From NCBI RefSeq assembly GCF_038624605.1, contig NZ_CP152020.1, positions 248,001 through 312,000 on the forward strand: a DNA stretch of 64,000 nt, given 5' to 3'. Of the stretch, positions 43,400 through 51,957 are shown piece after piece (position 1 is the first letter of the stretch; each line of letters opens with the position of its first letter). The stretch comes from Psychrobacillus sp. FSL K6-4046. GTDB lineage: Bacteria > Bacillota > Bacilli > Bacillales_A > Planococcaceae. The notes below the pieces were generated by a model. It was not told the DNA's origin. It did no database searches and worked only from the letters and a program-made list of their open reading frames with translations. Position numbers and translations under genes: made by a program.

Positions 43400-44083
43400 T
43401 TAGATATCTATAATATCATCGTATCCGACCATTTTATCCATATGACTGGCAATCATAGCTATAATAGTACTTGCCTCATCCTTAGTAAATGTAAAAGTAC
43501 TCTCGTCCACTAGCTCTTGTTCAGTATCAGTCCAGCTGCGGTTTCTTCTACGAAGAACACCATCACCATTGGCACTGTCTATTCCGAATTGATATGTTAC
43601 TTCCATTTTATCATCTATTAAAAATGCAGTGATTTCAGGAGTTTCCCATTCTACATCAATTTCCTCTAACATAATTTCGTCGTCATCGTCATCGTCATCA
43701 TCATCATCGATAACGTAATCGTCAAGTCCATCTTCATCATCCATATAGACCCACTCAATATCACTATCGTCTTCAAGAAACTCGTGGAAGCTTTCATGAA
43801 CTGCTTCTATTATATCCGTAATATCATCTAACATTATTCTGGTTGGCTGGTTCAACTGGACGTCAAAGCTTTCCACATAAAATTCTTCATTATAAGGGTC
43901 AAAAAGTATAGTGCAAAAATAGTCTCGTTCTTCCTCATCCGTACTAGCAACAAAAAATTCAATTCTAGGATGCTTAGAGGCACGATTAATATTCATATGG
44001 CCGACTTGGTCATATTGCTCGCAGATCGAATTCAAATGATCCTGTAGTTCCTCTGTTACTCTGTCAAACCATTCTGTAGTCAT
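43400..44083 (-). CDS. Hypothetical acidic protein with a poly-Asp tract
   Basis: 227 residues from ATG 44083 (GAGGCGG at 8 bases). A central run of about ten Asp (around residue 134) comes from a GAT/GAC trinucleotide repeat. The flanking domains look globular: a C-terminal part includes ITAFLIDDKMEVTYQFGIDSANGDGVLRRRNRSWTD. No motif is recognised. The repeat could vary in length by replication slippage. Cytosolic, function unknown. Confidence 0.72.
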   Translation of the reverse strand: MTTEWFDRVTEELQDHLNSICEQYDQVGHMNINRASKHPRIEFFVASTDEEERDYFCTILFDPYNEEFYVESFDVQLNQPTRIMLDDITDIIEAVHESFHEFLEDDSDIEWVYMDDEDGLDDYVIDDDDDDDDDDEIMLEEIDVEWETPEITAFLIDDKMEVTYQFGIDSANGDGVLRRRNRSWTDTEQELVDESTFTFTKDEASTIIAMIASHMDKMVGYDDIIDI

Positions 44084-44174
44084 AGTCATTACCGCCTCTC
44101 ATCATTTTCTTCTACTATCTTATCCCAATCTGGTCTTTTTATTCCTAAGATGAATAGAGAATAAAAATGCGCAA

Positions 44175-44212
44175 AAAAAGACCTATTAATCTTTGCATCA
44201 ATAGGTCTTTTT
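44175..44212. terminator. Terminator of the tRNA cluster
   Basis: A perfect 13-bp stem AAAAAGACCTATT / AATAGGTCTTTTT, with T-run on the minus strand side, 8 bp beyond the last tRNA. Confidence 0.9.
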
Positions 44213-44219
44213 CATATGA

Positions 44220-44290
44220 AGCGGGTGAAGAGAATCGAACTCTCATCATCAGCTTGGAAGGCTGAGGTTTTACCACTAAACTACACCCGC
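44220..44290 (-). tRNA. tRNA-Gly (anticodon TCC)
   Basis: A 71-nt cloverleaf. The 7-bp acceptor stem is GCGGGTG/CACCCGC, the anticodon loop is CTTCCAA, the T-loop TTCGATT, and the discriminator T. CCA is not encoded. It is the last gene of the cluster. Confidence 0.95.
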
Positions 44291-44303
44291 ATATTAATAT
44301 AAA

Positions 44304-44379
44304 TGGTGGCTCAGGACGGAATCGAACCGCCGACACAAGGATTTTCAGTCCTTTGCTCTACCGACTGAGCTACTGAGCC
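44304..44379 (-). tRNA. tRNA-Phe (anticodon GAA)
   Basis: 76 nt including encoded CCA. The acceptor stem is GGCTCAG/CTGAGCC, the anticodon loop CTGAAAA, and the T-loop TTCGATT. Confidence 0.96.
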
Positions 44380-44489
44380 TAAATCTCATTAAGTAAATCA
44401 AGCTTAGTGTCTCATAGTCAGTTAAGTATAACACAAAATATGTTTGTTATATCACTTAGTTGCATAGGAACTGCTTGCTTACAAAAAAA

Positions 44490-44565
44490 TGGCGGTCCCG
44501 ACCGGGATCGAACCGGCGATCTCCTGCGTGACAGGCAGGCATGTTAACCGCTACACCACGGGACC
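44490..44565 (-). tRNA. tRNA-Asp (anticodon GTC)
   Basis: 76 nt including encoded CCA. The acceptor stem is GGTCCCG/CGGGACC, the anticodon loop CTGTCAC, and discriminator G. Confidence 0.96.
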
Positions 44566-44568
44566 ATT

Positions 44569-44645
<77 letters not shown>

Positions 44646-44704
44646 ACAATAATATATAAACTAGTTTACTATATTTTATATTTACAAACAATCTAAATAT
44701 AAAA

Positions 44705-44797
44705 TGGAGGAGGAAGAGGGATTCGAACCCCCGCGCGGTATGACCCGCCTGTCGGTTTTCAAGACCGATCCCTTCAGCCGAACTTGGGTATTCCTCC
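44705..44797 (-). tRNA. tRNA-Ser (anticodon TGA)
   Basis: 93 nt including encoded CCA. It is a class II tRNA with a long variable arm. The acceptor is GGAGGA... and the anticodon loop CTTGAAA. It is the first gene transcribed in the five-tRNA cluster. Confidence 0.95.
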
Positions 44798-44833
44798 GTA
44801 AAATGTTACTTCTAAAGCAACAAGACAAGATAT

Positions 44834-44862
44834 AATATACCATGTCTAAAAAAAATATGCAA
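44834..44862 (-). promoter_or_regulatory. Promoter of the tRNA cluster
   Basis: On the minus strand TTGCAT and TATATT are separated by 17 bp, with a TGG extended -10. It lies 37 bp before tRNA-Ser. No rRNA gene is upstream in the window, so the cluster is transcribed on its own. Confidence 0.75.
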
Positions 44863-45018
44863 CCTCTTTTTTCTGATAGAAGACATTTTAACCTATCTTT
44901 GGTTGTGTTCCTCTATGAAACATTCTTCTACAACAAGCAAATTAGAAAGTCAGGTAGCAATCTTTACGAAAAGTCATTTTAACGTTCCATTAATATCGAG
45001 CAAACGATTAAATCTAAT

Positions 45019-45136
45019 AATCGGTCGGTTTTCGACGGAAATCGGTCGGTCAGCACAAATAATCGGACGGTTCTGGTCAATAATCGGTCGGTCGGCACAA
45101 ATATGCGGTCGGTTTCAGACAATAATCGGACGGTCC
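45019..45136. repeat. Array of six 21-bp-period TCGGTCGGT repeats (array 2)
   Basis: Core copies start at 45021, 45042, 45063, 45084, 45105 and 45126, exactly 21 bp apart. Cores are TCGGTCGGT in three copies, TCGGACGGT in two and GCGGTCGGT in one. Spacers are 12 bp and A-rich at their right end (CACAAATAA, CAATAA). The plus strand reads as an IGRS/IGRF heptad, but there is no ribosome site. It lies between the tRNA promoter and yqhH. It matches array 1 in core, period, copy number and orientation on the plus strand. Confidence 0.9.
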
Positions 45137-45230
45137 CACTACACATTTATGAGGAATTACGAAGACTTGTATACTTTAAAGGTTCATTGGAAAATTCTTT
45201 TTATAGTAATATTCTTCAAAAAAATCATAC

Positions 45231-45284
45231 ACACCTCACATTTGGGCAATCTAAGAAAAATGATTTGCTGTGAGGTGTTTTTTT
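45231..45284 (+). promoter_or_regulatory. Terminator-like hairpin that sequesters the yqhH ribosome site
   Basis: A perfect 10-bp stem ACACCTCACA / TGTGAGGTGT has a 28-base loop and is followed by T-run (45278-45284) ending at the ATG. The GAGGTG ribosome site lies inside the right arm. If transcription starts upstream, this would act as an intrinsic terminator, or hide the ribosome site. Confidence 0.65.
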
Positions 45285-46817
45285 ATGTTGATTGAAAGAT
45301 CGTCTTCCTGGAAGGAAGGCTTTACAAAAAGATTAGAAAATGAAGAGCCATGGGATAATTGGAATCTTTATAATATGAGTTATGACATAGTAAAAAATAA
45401 TTTGATTACAGAGTTTACGGGACTTCAGTCTCCAAAGTATTTACCAAATCTTCAAGCATTAAACCACCAATTAGAGGTTGCTCGGACAGTGATCGAGCGG
45501 ATGAATGGAAAGGCAATCTTAGCGGATGAGGTAGGTCTTGGTAAAACGATTGAAGCAGGCTTGATATTAAAAGAGTATATGGTGCGAGGACTAGTAAAAA
45601 AAGCTTTGATACTTGCCCCTGCTTCCTTGATTAATCAATGGGTGGAGGAAATGAATTTTAAATTTCATATACCTGCCATTCCATACAAAAAGAGTTACTC
45701 CCTTGACCACAATGACATTGTCATCATGAGCATGGATACAGCTAAAAAAAGTCCGCATAAAGAGCTTATATATGCTCAAAATTATGACATGATCATCATT
45801 GATGAGGCACATAAGCTGAAAAACCATAAAACGAAAATATATGAATTCGTCCAGGGGTTGAAAAAGAAATTCTGCTTGTTGTTAACAGCTACACCTGTTC
45901 AAAATGATGTATTTGAATTATTCTATCTTGTTTCTTTATTGAAGCCAGGTCATTTGGGTAATTACGAGACATTTCAGGAGTCGTTTTCTGCAAGTAAGCA
46001 TAGCTTAGAGCATGATGAGTATTTAAGAGAGCTCGTCAATCAGGTAATGGTAAGAAATAGAAGGCAGGATACTGGGATTGAGTGGACAACTCGTCAGGTG
46101 AAAATCATTCCAATTGAATTTACGAAAGAGGAAAAGGAAGTCTATGAAATGATTTCTGATTTAAAAAATATTTCCTCCGTCTTTTCTGGTGCTTTTTCTA
46201 TGATTACACTTCAAAAAGAAATGTGTAGCAGCAAGGAAGCAACTTGTTTGACGCTTAACAACATGGTTGAAAAGTGTACGAATCAAGAAGAAATTACTTA
46301 TGTACAAAACTTGATGGAAAAGCTCATGTCTTTAGAGGTAAACTCGAAGGCGGAGAAGGCTTACGAGATTATTGCTGAGGCAGATGACAAGGTCATTATT
46401 TTTACAGAATATCGTGCAAGCCAAATTTATCTGCAATGGTATTTAAGTACAAAAGGAATTACGAGCGTTTTATTCAACGGGAAGTTCAATAAGAACAAGC
46501 GTGATTGGATGAAGCACTTGTTCAAGGAGCAGGCACAGGTGTTAATAGCTACTGAATCGGGTGGAGAAGGGATTAACCTTCAGTTTTGTCACCATGTAAT
46601 TAACTACGATCTTCCGTGGAACCCGATGAAGCTGGAGCAACGAATAGGGCGTGTCCATAGGTTAGGGCAGGAGCATGATGTCCATATTTATAATTTAGCT
46701 ATTCAGGAAACTATTGAGCAGCATATTCTAGATCTGCTGTACACGAAAATCGATGTATTTGAAAAAGTAGTCGGTGAACTGGACGATATATTAACGACCT
46801 ATAAAAAAACAATATAG
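45285..46817 (+). CDS. yqhH: SNF2-family helicase YqhH
   Basis: 510 residues from ATG 45285. It is a compact Swi2/Snf2 ATPase: ILADEVGLGKTIEAGLIL (Walker A), LAPASLINQW, MIIIDEAHKLKN (DEAH), LLTATPVQND, and the C-domain IFTEYRASQIYLQWYL, ATESGGEGINLQFCHHVINYDLPWNP and QRIGRVHRLGQ. Length and pairing with yqhG match the Bacillus YqhH protein. Its role is unknown; it probably remodels nucleic-acid-protein complexes. In B. subtilis it is next to the glycine cleavage genes; here it is not. Confidence 0.9.
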   Translation: MLIERSSSWKEGFTKRLENEEPWDNWNLYNMSYDIVKNNLITEFTGLQSPKYLPNLQALNHQLEVARTVIERMNGKAILADEVGLGKTIEAGLILKEYMVRGLVKKALILAPASLINQWVEEMNFKFHIPAIPYKKSYSLDHNDIVIMSMDTAKKSPHKELIYAQNYDMIIIDEAHKLKNHKTKIYEFVQGLKKKFCLLLTATPVQNDVFELFYLVSLLKPGHLGNYETFQESFSASKHSLEHDEYLRELVNQVMVRNRRQDTGIEWTTRQVKIIPIEFTKEEKEVYEMISDLKNISSVFSGAFSMITLQKEMCSSKEATCLTLNNMVEKCTNQEEITYVQNLMEKLMSLEVNSKAEKAYEIIAEADDKVIIFTEYRASQIYLQWYLSTKGITSVLFNGKFNKNKRDWMKHLFKEQAQVLIATESGGEGINLQFCHHVINYDLPWNPMKLEQRIGRVHRLGQEHDVHIYNLAIQETIEQHILDLLYTKIDVFEKVVGELDDILTTYKKTI

Positions 46818-46846
46818 TACAAACAGGGTAGGGAAGGAGGGTATGC

Positions 46847-47623
46847 ATGTACCCAAAACAAGTTCACGACTTTTTACTTCAATTTTTTAAAGAAAATAAT
46901 TGTCCTATTCTAAGCGAAAACGACCATTACGTTGTTGTCCAATTGACAGAAGAGATGGATAAAAAGCTGATGAACCGTCCGTATTATTGGCAGTATGTAG
47001 AAGCAACTGGCACTGAGCCAAGTCCAATGCAGCTTACCTTTATAACAGATAAAACAAAGCTAAAGGAAGACGTCAAGGGAGAGGTTATTCACTTTGGCTC
47101 CAACAGGCTTAGTCAAATGTTCAAGGCTGTGCAAGACCTTGGCTCCTTCGTCCATATGTACGAAAAAGTTAAAAGTGATACGCAAGTGATCTTTACTCCA
47201 TGGCTTGGGGTCAACTACAAGGTGACCTATTATAGTGATCAAACGAAGGAAATGTTCTATTCTCTAGGGATAAACCTAATGACAGGAATTGTTCGAGAGG
47301 ATTTCCATGAATCGATAAAAGAGATTAGCTTCGATGTGGCTATGCCTGACAATGTTTTTAACCTGCCTTATATTATAAAGCCTTTACGTGGCTTAGAGCG
47401 TCTAGATGCTCTAATTGATGGAGTAATTGCTAATGACGATCATACTTGGGCTGAAGAGGCAAAGGAACGTTTACGGAGGAGTCTGGAAGTTCTGGAGTAT
47501 TTCTACGACGGTGTGGATGACAAGCCTGAATGCTATGAGATGGAAAAAAAGGCTCTTGAGGAACAGTATGCAGCTCGTGTGGGAATAGAAATTATCAATG
47601 GCGGTCTGTTTTATATGAAGTGA
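46847..47623 (+). CDS. yqhG: YqhG family protein
   Basis: 258 residues. It is recognised as YqhG by its opening MYPKQVHDFLLQFFKENNC and segments such as RPYYWQYVEATGTEPSPMQLTFITD and FTPWLGVNYKVTYYSDQTKE. It is always found beside YqhH in Bacillales, so the two probably act together. There is no signal or membrane segment. It lies 29 bp after yqhH, with GGAAGGAGGG upstream. Biochemical function unknown. Confidence 0.9.
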   Translation: MYPKQVHDFLLQFFKENNCPILSENDHYVVVQLTEEMDKKLMNRPYYWQYVEATGTEPSPMQLTFITDKTKLKEDVKGEVIHFGSNRLSQMFKAVQDLGSFVHMYEKVKSDTQVIFTPWLGVNYKVTYYSDQTKEMFYSLGINLMTGIVREDFHESIKEISFDVAMPDNVFNLPYIIKPLRGLERLDALIDGVIANDDHTWAEEAKERLRRSLEVLEYFYDGVDDKPECYEMEKKALEEQYAARVGIEIINGGLFYMK

Positions 47624-47625
47624 AA

Positions 47626-47661
47626 AATGGCTCCAGAGATTTAATCTCCGGAGCCATTTTT
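47626..47661. terminator. Bidirectional terminator between yqhG and the flavin oxidoreductase gene
   Basis: AAATGGCTCC-A-GAGAT pairs with ATCTC-CGGAGCCATTT, with A- and T-runs on the two sides. Confidence 0.88.
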
Positions 47662-47668
47662 ATATATA

Positions 47669-48787
47669 TTAGTCGGCTACTTTAAACCAACCCTTCACTT
47701 GCATGATTTTATCCCATAATGGATTAGGGATATCTAACTCCTCTTTTTTGCTTACATAAACAGCTGGAAAGATGGAGTCGTCCTCTCCTTTTTCCATTTT
47801 AGAAAACCACTCGGGGTCAGTTACTAATGCGCGCCCAATTGCAACAAGAGGTGTAACGTGTAATGCTTTTTCAATGTCTTCTCTAGATTCCAAAGTTCCA
47901 ACACCAATCACAGGTACCTTGTCGCCGACCGCCTCCTGAATAAGTTCAATACGTGGTGTAGTATCACTTTCGTCTCTATTAGAAGATCCAAAGAAGTGCC
48001 CGAGAGACACGTGAAGATAATCAAGGTCTTTCTCAGCCAATACACGTAAAAGCTTTAATGTATCATCCATTGTGAATCCTGGATCCTGATATTCCTCTGG
48101 AGAAAAGCGATAGCCTATTATAAATGGCTCCTTTGTATACTGCTTAGCAGCAGTTTGAACCGCATCTACAATTGCCAACGGAAATGTCATACGCTTCTCT
48201 AGGTTCCCACCCCATTTGTCAGTTCTACGATTGGAATGTGGAGAGAAGAACTGGTGAATTAAGTAAGTGTTCGCCCCATGTATTTCTACTCCGTCGAAGC
48301 CTGCTTCAATGGCTCTACGGGTTGCTTCTTTAAAAGAGGCAATAGTCTTTTCAATCTCTTCCTCTGTCATTTCTCGTGGTACTTCTGCATTGTCGCGAGG
48401 TGCTGCAACAGCACTTGCAGATACTGGTTGTTCGCCGTTTAACACCCTCGAATTCGATTGTCGTCCAGCGTGAAAAATCTGAAGGATGGCTTTTGCTCCA
48501 TTATCTTTAATAGCACTAGCCAGTTTCTTGAGGCTAGGTATTCTCTCATCCGATTCAGCACCTATTGAATACTCAAACCCAGCACCAAGTGGCTCTGCAT
48601 AAGCGCAAGCGGTGATAACTGCACCAATCCCACTCTTAGCACGTCGAGCATAGTATATCAGTTCATCTTCTGAGACATCACCATTTTTCTCTGAAGAATA
48701 AGTAGTCATGGGAGCCATTAAAATTCGATTTTTTAATGTAACCCCTGATGGTAAAGTGTATGCATCGAACATAGAAGTATTTTCCAT
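47669..48787 (-). CDS. NADH:flavin oxidoreductase, old yellow enzyme family (YqiG-like)
   Basis: 372 residues, FMN TIM barrel. Landmarks are LKNRILMAPMTTYSS, ILQIFHAGRQS, GFDGVEIHGANTYLIHQFFSPHSN and NLEKRMTFPLAIVDAV, and the phosphate-binding IGVGTLES...AIGRALVTDPEW. It reduces activated C=C bonds with NAD(P)H. It resembles Bacillus YqiG in length and in GYRFSPEE. It is a single-gene unit. The physiological substrate is unknown. Confidence 0.9.
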   Translation of the reverse strand: MENTSMFDAYTLPSGVTLKNRILMAPMTTYSSEKNGDVSEDELIYYARRAKSGIGAVITACAYAEPLGAGFEYSIGAESDERIPSLKKLASAIKDNGAKAILQIFHAGRQSNSRVLNGEQPVSASAVAAPRDNAEVPREMTEEEIEKTIASFKEATRRAIEAGFDGVEIHGANTYLIHQFFSPHSNRRTDKWGGNLEKRMTFPLAIVDAVQTAAKQYTKEPFIIGYRFSPEEYQDPGFTMDDTLKLLRVLAEKDLDYLHVSLGHFFGSSNRDESDTTPRIELIQEAVGDKVPVIGVGTLESREDIEKALHVTPLVAIGRALVTDPEWFSKMEKGEDDSIFPAVYVSKKEELDIPNPLWDKIMQVKGWFKVAD

Positions 48788-48943
48788 TAAATAACATCTC
48801 CCTTATATTAAGTCACCTATACATATACCCTAAAGGAATGCTCTTCAAAATCAAAATAATTGGCTTGAAATCTCATCAAAGGAAGGTTTTTACTTGTTAA
48901 TTGTAGAAGATTATCTATGACGCATTAGGGGGAGGAAAGCTAT

Positions 48944-49645
48944 GTGATTCAGGCTGTGTTATTTGATTTGTATGAGACACTGATCACGGAATGGGAAATG
49001 GGAAAAAGGAAAGCAAGTTATTCTGTAGAACCACTTGGTTTGAAGGAGTCGATTTATAAAAGGGGATGGCATGCGAGAGTTAATGACAGAATGGATGGAA
49101 CTTATCCTGATCACCCAAGCGTTTTGAGAGAGATATTGAAGGAGGCAGGTTTACCTATTGATGAACAGGCCATCCAACTAATACATAATGACAGGGCATT
49201 CGTTAAGTCGGTAGCCTTTAAGCATATCGATGAAACTATTATAGGCATGCTAGAAAATCTGAAAGCTATGAATATAAAAATTGGTCTTATAAGTAACTGT
49301 ACATCAGAGGAGATAGAAGGTTGGTTTAATTGTGTGTTGCCCTCTTATTTTGACGACGTGGTGTTCTCTTATCAAGTCAAAGAGCGTAAGCCGAATCAAG
49401 CAATTTATCTAACTGCCTGCAACAACTTGAATGTAAATCCTAAGCAATGTTTATTTATCGGAGATGGCGGCTCCGAGGAACTGAGGGGAGCAAGTGAGGT
49501 AGGAATGAGGCCATACCAGGCTACATGGTTTTTGCCTTCAAGTGCCCCTAAAGAAATTTCAGAATTTCCAAAGTTAAGAAAACCTATGGAGGTAATAGAA
49601 GTTTTACGAAAAGAGGAGGAGAGCTATGGAAGCCAAAAAAGATAA
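48944..49645 (+). CDS. HAD-superfamily hydrolase
   Basis: 233 residues from GTG 48944 (GGGGGAGG upstream). The motifs are DLYETL (motif I with nucleophile Asp; the second Asp is replaced by Glu), LISNCTSEE (motif II), the Lys in KERKPNQAIY (motif III) and FIGDGGSEEL (motif IV). DLYET rather than DxDxT suggests a phosphatase or dehalogenase-like relative with altered catalysis. It overlaps the DUF2071 gene by 20 bp, so the two are co-translated. Confidence 0.85.
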   Translation: MIQAVLFDLYETLITEWEMGKRKASYSVEPLGLKESIYKRGWHARVNDRMDGTYPDHPSVLREILKEAGLPIDEQAIQLIHNDRAFVKSVAFKHIDETIIGMLENLKAMNIKIGLISNCTSEEIEGWFNCVLPSYFDDVVFSYQVKERKPNQAIYLTACNNLNVNPKQCLFIGDGGSEELRGASEVGMRPYQATWFLPSSAPKEISEFPKLRKPMEVIEVLRKEEESYGSQKR

Positions 49646-50378
49646 GTGGGATGCTAGTCACAGGTCTTGGCCATTACCTAAACTGCCATGGACAATGACT
49701 CAGACATGGAATGATCTGTTATTTGCACATTACCCTATCGATATAAAAGTGTTAAGAGAAATTGTACCAAAAGCACTTCCTTTGGATACGTATAATGGAA
49801 AAGGATGGATTGGTATCGTTCCCTTCCATATGACAAATATTAGGCTACGAGGGACGCCGAGGGTACCAGGCACAGACAGTTTTGCAGAATTGAATGTTCG
49901 AACTTATGTCACAATCAATGGGAAACCAGGGGTATTCTTCTTTAGTCTGGATGCGGAAAATTTATTTGCGGTAAAGGTAGCTCAAACTGTATACCGTTTA
50001 CCATACGTGCATGCTGAGATGAATGTATCAAAAAGTGAATCATTTATCGATTATAAAAGTAAGCGTCGACAAGGAGTGGATGCCAGATTGGAATGTAGAT
50101 ACCGTCCTACATCAGAAATATTCTATGCAGAGAGAGGAAGCTTTGAAGAATGGCTCACAGAGCGCTACTGCTTATATACGTTAAGCAAAAAAGGGGATCC
50201 GCTCCGTTGTGATATTCTTCATCCCCAATGGCCGTTGCAACAAGCAGAGGCAGAGTTTCAGGTAAATACTATGCTGTCCGAGCAGGGGATACAAGTAGAG
50301 GATAATTTGCCAATCTTGCATTTTTCCAAAAGTATAGAGGTTCGGATGTGGCCATTAGTATCCGCGATGAATGACTGA
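49626..50378 (+). CDS. DUF2071 family protein (YqjF-like)
   Basis: 250 residues. The DUF2071 pattern is seen in PWTMTQTWNDLLFAHYPIDIKVLREIVPKALPLDTYNGKGWIGIVPF and in the paired-strand segment FAELNVRTYVTINGKPGVFFFSLDAENLFAV. It is related to acetoacetate-decarboxylase-like folds and to Bacillus YqjF. Function unknown. It is the second gene of a HAD-DUF2071-MBL cluster. Confidence 0.85.
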   Translation: MEAKKDKWDASHRSWPLPKLPWTMTQTWNDLLFAHYPIDIKVLREIVPKALPLDTYNGKGWIGIVPFHMTNIRLRGTPRVPGTDSFAELNVRTYVTINGKPGVFFFSLDAENLFAVKVAQTVYRLPYVHAEMNVSKSESFIDYKSKRRQGVDARLECRYRPTSEIFYAERGSFEEWLTERYCLYTLSKKGDPLRCDILHPQWPLQQAEAEFQVNTMLSEQGIQVEDNLPILHFSKSIEVRMWPLVSAMND

Positions 50379-50399
50379 TAGAAAAAAGGAGGTAATAAA

Positions 50400-51335
50400 A
50401 TGAATAAATATCCACTTCGGTTAAACGAGAGAATATCTTTAATAGACATTTTGGATATGGGGTTAAATGAAAGAACAGGTACATATGTAATTCAGGAAGA
50501 TGAATTGACTATAGTAGAGACTGGACCAAGCCCCTCTGTAAAACATGTGAAAGAAGGCTTACAAAAACTTGGCTTCTCCTTAGCAGATGTTAAATACATT
50601 ATTTTGACCCATATCCATTTAGACCATGCCGGTGGAGCAGGTCTGCTTCTCCAGCAATGCCCTAATGCAACAGTAGTGGTACATCCTAAGGGTGCTAGAC
50701 ATTTAGCAAATCCAGAGCGTCTTATAGCAGGTGCAATAGCTGTATACGGCTCAAATTTTGATGACTTGTTTGATCCTATCGTAGCGATACCAGAGGAAAG
50801 ACTCTTAACAAAGGCTGATGGAGAAACATTAAAAATTGGAGAAGCTTGTACTTTGACCTTTTTAGATACACCTGGTCATGCCAATCATCATTTTGGTATT
50901 CATGATCCAATTAGTAACGGGATGTTTGCTGGGGATACGGTGGGGGTCCGCTACGAGCAGTTGGCCAAAGATGGCGTAGATTTAGTGCTGCCTTCCACCT
51001 CCCCTAACCAATTCGATCCAAAGGCAATGCAAAAAGCTATAGAGCGATTCCAACAGATGGGCCTAAGTTACATTTACTATGGTCACTTTGGAGTGACTGA
51101 TAATGCCGCTGCAGCTCTAGCACAGGTTTCAGAATGGCTTCCGCTTTTCGTTGAAACGGCTAAAGACGTCCAAAGAGAGCATAAAGACCATAGGGAACTA
51201 GCCAATAGACTCGAGGCATTAGTGAAGGATCATTTAAGAGGGCAAGAGATTCCAGATAATCATGAAGTCTATCCATATATCCATGGTGATTTAAGGGTTT
51301 GCGCTATGGGGTTGATGGATTATTTAGGTAAGTAA
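50400..51335 (+). CDS. MBL-fold metallo-hydrolase
   Basis: 311 residues. The metal motif is THIHLDHAGGAG (His71, His73, Asp75, His76). Further ligands are in DTPGHANHHFGI, GMFAGDTVG and IYYGHFGVTD. The C-terminal 60 residues are a helical extension. Probably a hydrolase of a small metabolite or thioester such as in the glyoxalase II fold; the substrate cannot be assigned. It follows DUF2071 by 21 bp with AAAGGAGG, in the same operon. Confidence 0.87.
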   Translation: MNKYPLRLNERISLIDILDMGLNERTGTYVIQEDELTIVETGPSPSVKHVKEGLQKLGFSLADVKYIILTHIHLDHAGGAGLLLQQCPNATVVVHPKGARHLANPERLIAGAIAVYGSNFDDLFDPIVAIPEERLLTKADGETLKIGEACTLTFLDTPGHANHHFGIHDPISNGMFAGDTVGVRYEQLAKDGVDLVLPSTSPNQFDPKAMQKAIERFQQMGLSYIYYGHFGVTDNAAAALAQVSEWLPLFVETAKDVQREHKDHRELANRLEALVKDHLRGQEIPDNHEVYPYIHGDLRVCAMGLMDYLGK

Positions 51336-51425
51336 TATCAAAAAAATTATGATTGAGTTTGAAATAGGGATAGAACAATGTAAATGAGATATACAGAGAT
51401 AGATTACTATTTTAGGGGAGATAAT

Positions 51426-51575
51426 ATGTTTAGCATATTCAAAACTAAATGTTCCATTTGTCATAGAAAAGCAGGTCCTTATCGTTTGTTTCAAAGTCCA
51501 GAGGGAAAGAAAATGAAGCTTTGTTATGGCTGCTCGGAATATGCTGCAAGACGTGCATATAAAAAGTTGTCATGA
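51426..51575 (+). CDS. Small zinc-ribbon-like protein (49 aa)
   Basis: Two CxxC pairs, CSIC and CYGC, separated by about 23 residues suggest one bound zinc. The start ATG 51426 is chosen because GGGGAG lies 7 bases upstream; a longer frame from 51384 lacks a site. The tail AARRAYKKLS is basic, so nucleic-acid or protein binding is possible. Function unknown. Confidence 0.62.
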   Translation: MFSIFKTKCSICHRKAGPYRLFQSPEGKKMKLCYGCSEYAARRAYKKLS

Positions 51576-51867
51576 ATTAACTTATTATTTTACAGTAGTG
51601 CCACAGGATTTGGGTAGAATTTCAAGTCTAGCTCCAGGAGAAAGTGAAATTTTATACACTCCGCGAATCAAAGAAACGGGAAATGACCGAAGTTTATACT
51701 TTGAATATCCTTTAAATAATTCCTCGTTAGTAGAAGAGTCTTTGCTTTACTTAGGCTCCTTCAACACTAAAAAGGTAGTAATTGAATTAGAAATAACAGA
51801 CGTAGACGAGAAGGGTAGCATGTCATATTATGTAAAGGGTTACGAGGATCTGTTTGGTCCATTTTGA
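51576..51867 (+). pseudogene. 5'-truncated coding remnant or misread small gene
   Basis: The frame ending at 51867 reads like real protein (ELTYYFTVVPQDLGRISSLA..., ending YYVKGYEDLFGPF), about 97 residues. It has no ATG and no ribosome site at its head. Its open frame extends back only by overlapping the zinc-ribbon gene in another frame (from 51526). The likeliest reading is the C-terminal part of a gene whose 5' end was lost by deletion. A GTG near 51599 is an unlikely start. Confidence 0.45.
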
Positions 51868-51906
51868 TGCTCTTAAGCGTCTATCGATAGGAGTTTTGAT
51901 TAAAAA

Positions 51907-51953
51907 ATAACGCTATTTAAACTTTACGCTGGGTAAGGTTTAAATAGCGTTAT
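51907..51953. terminator. Strong bidirectional terminator
   Basis: ATAACGCTATTTAAACTTTA pairs with TAAGGTTTAAATAGCGTTAT (one mismatch) and has flanking A/T runs, between convergent genes. Confidence 0.9.
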
Positions 51954-51957
51954 ATTT

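Noticed and set aside
44798-45285. An rRNA operon or 5S gene next to the tRNA cluster
   Set aside because: The sequence upstream of tRNA-Ser has its own promoter and then the repeat array; no rRNA-like sequence is present.
44903-45295. 130-codon plus-strand frame across array 2
   Set aside because: Same artefact as array 1: the heptad follows from the 21-bp period. No ribosome site, and it overlaps the yqhH control hairpin.
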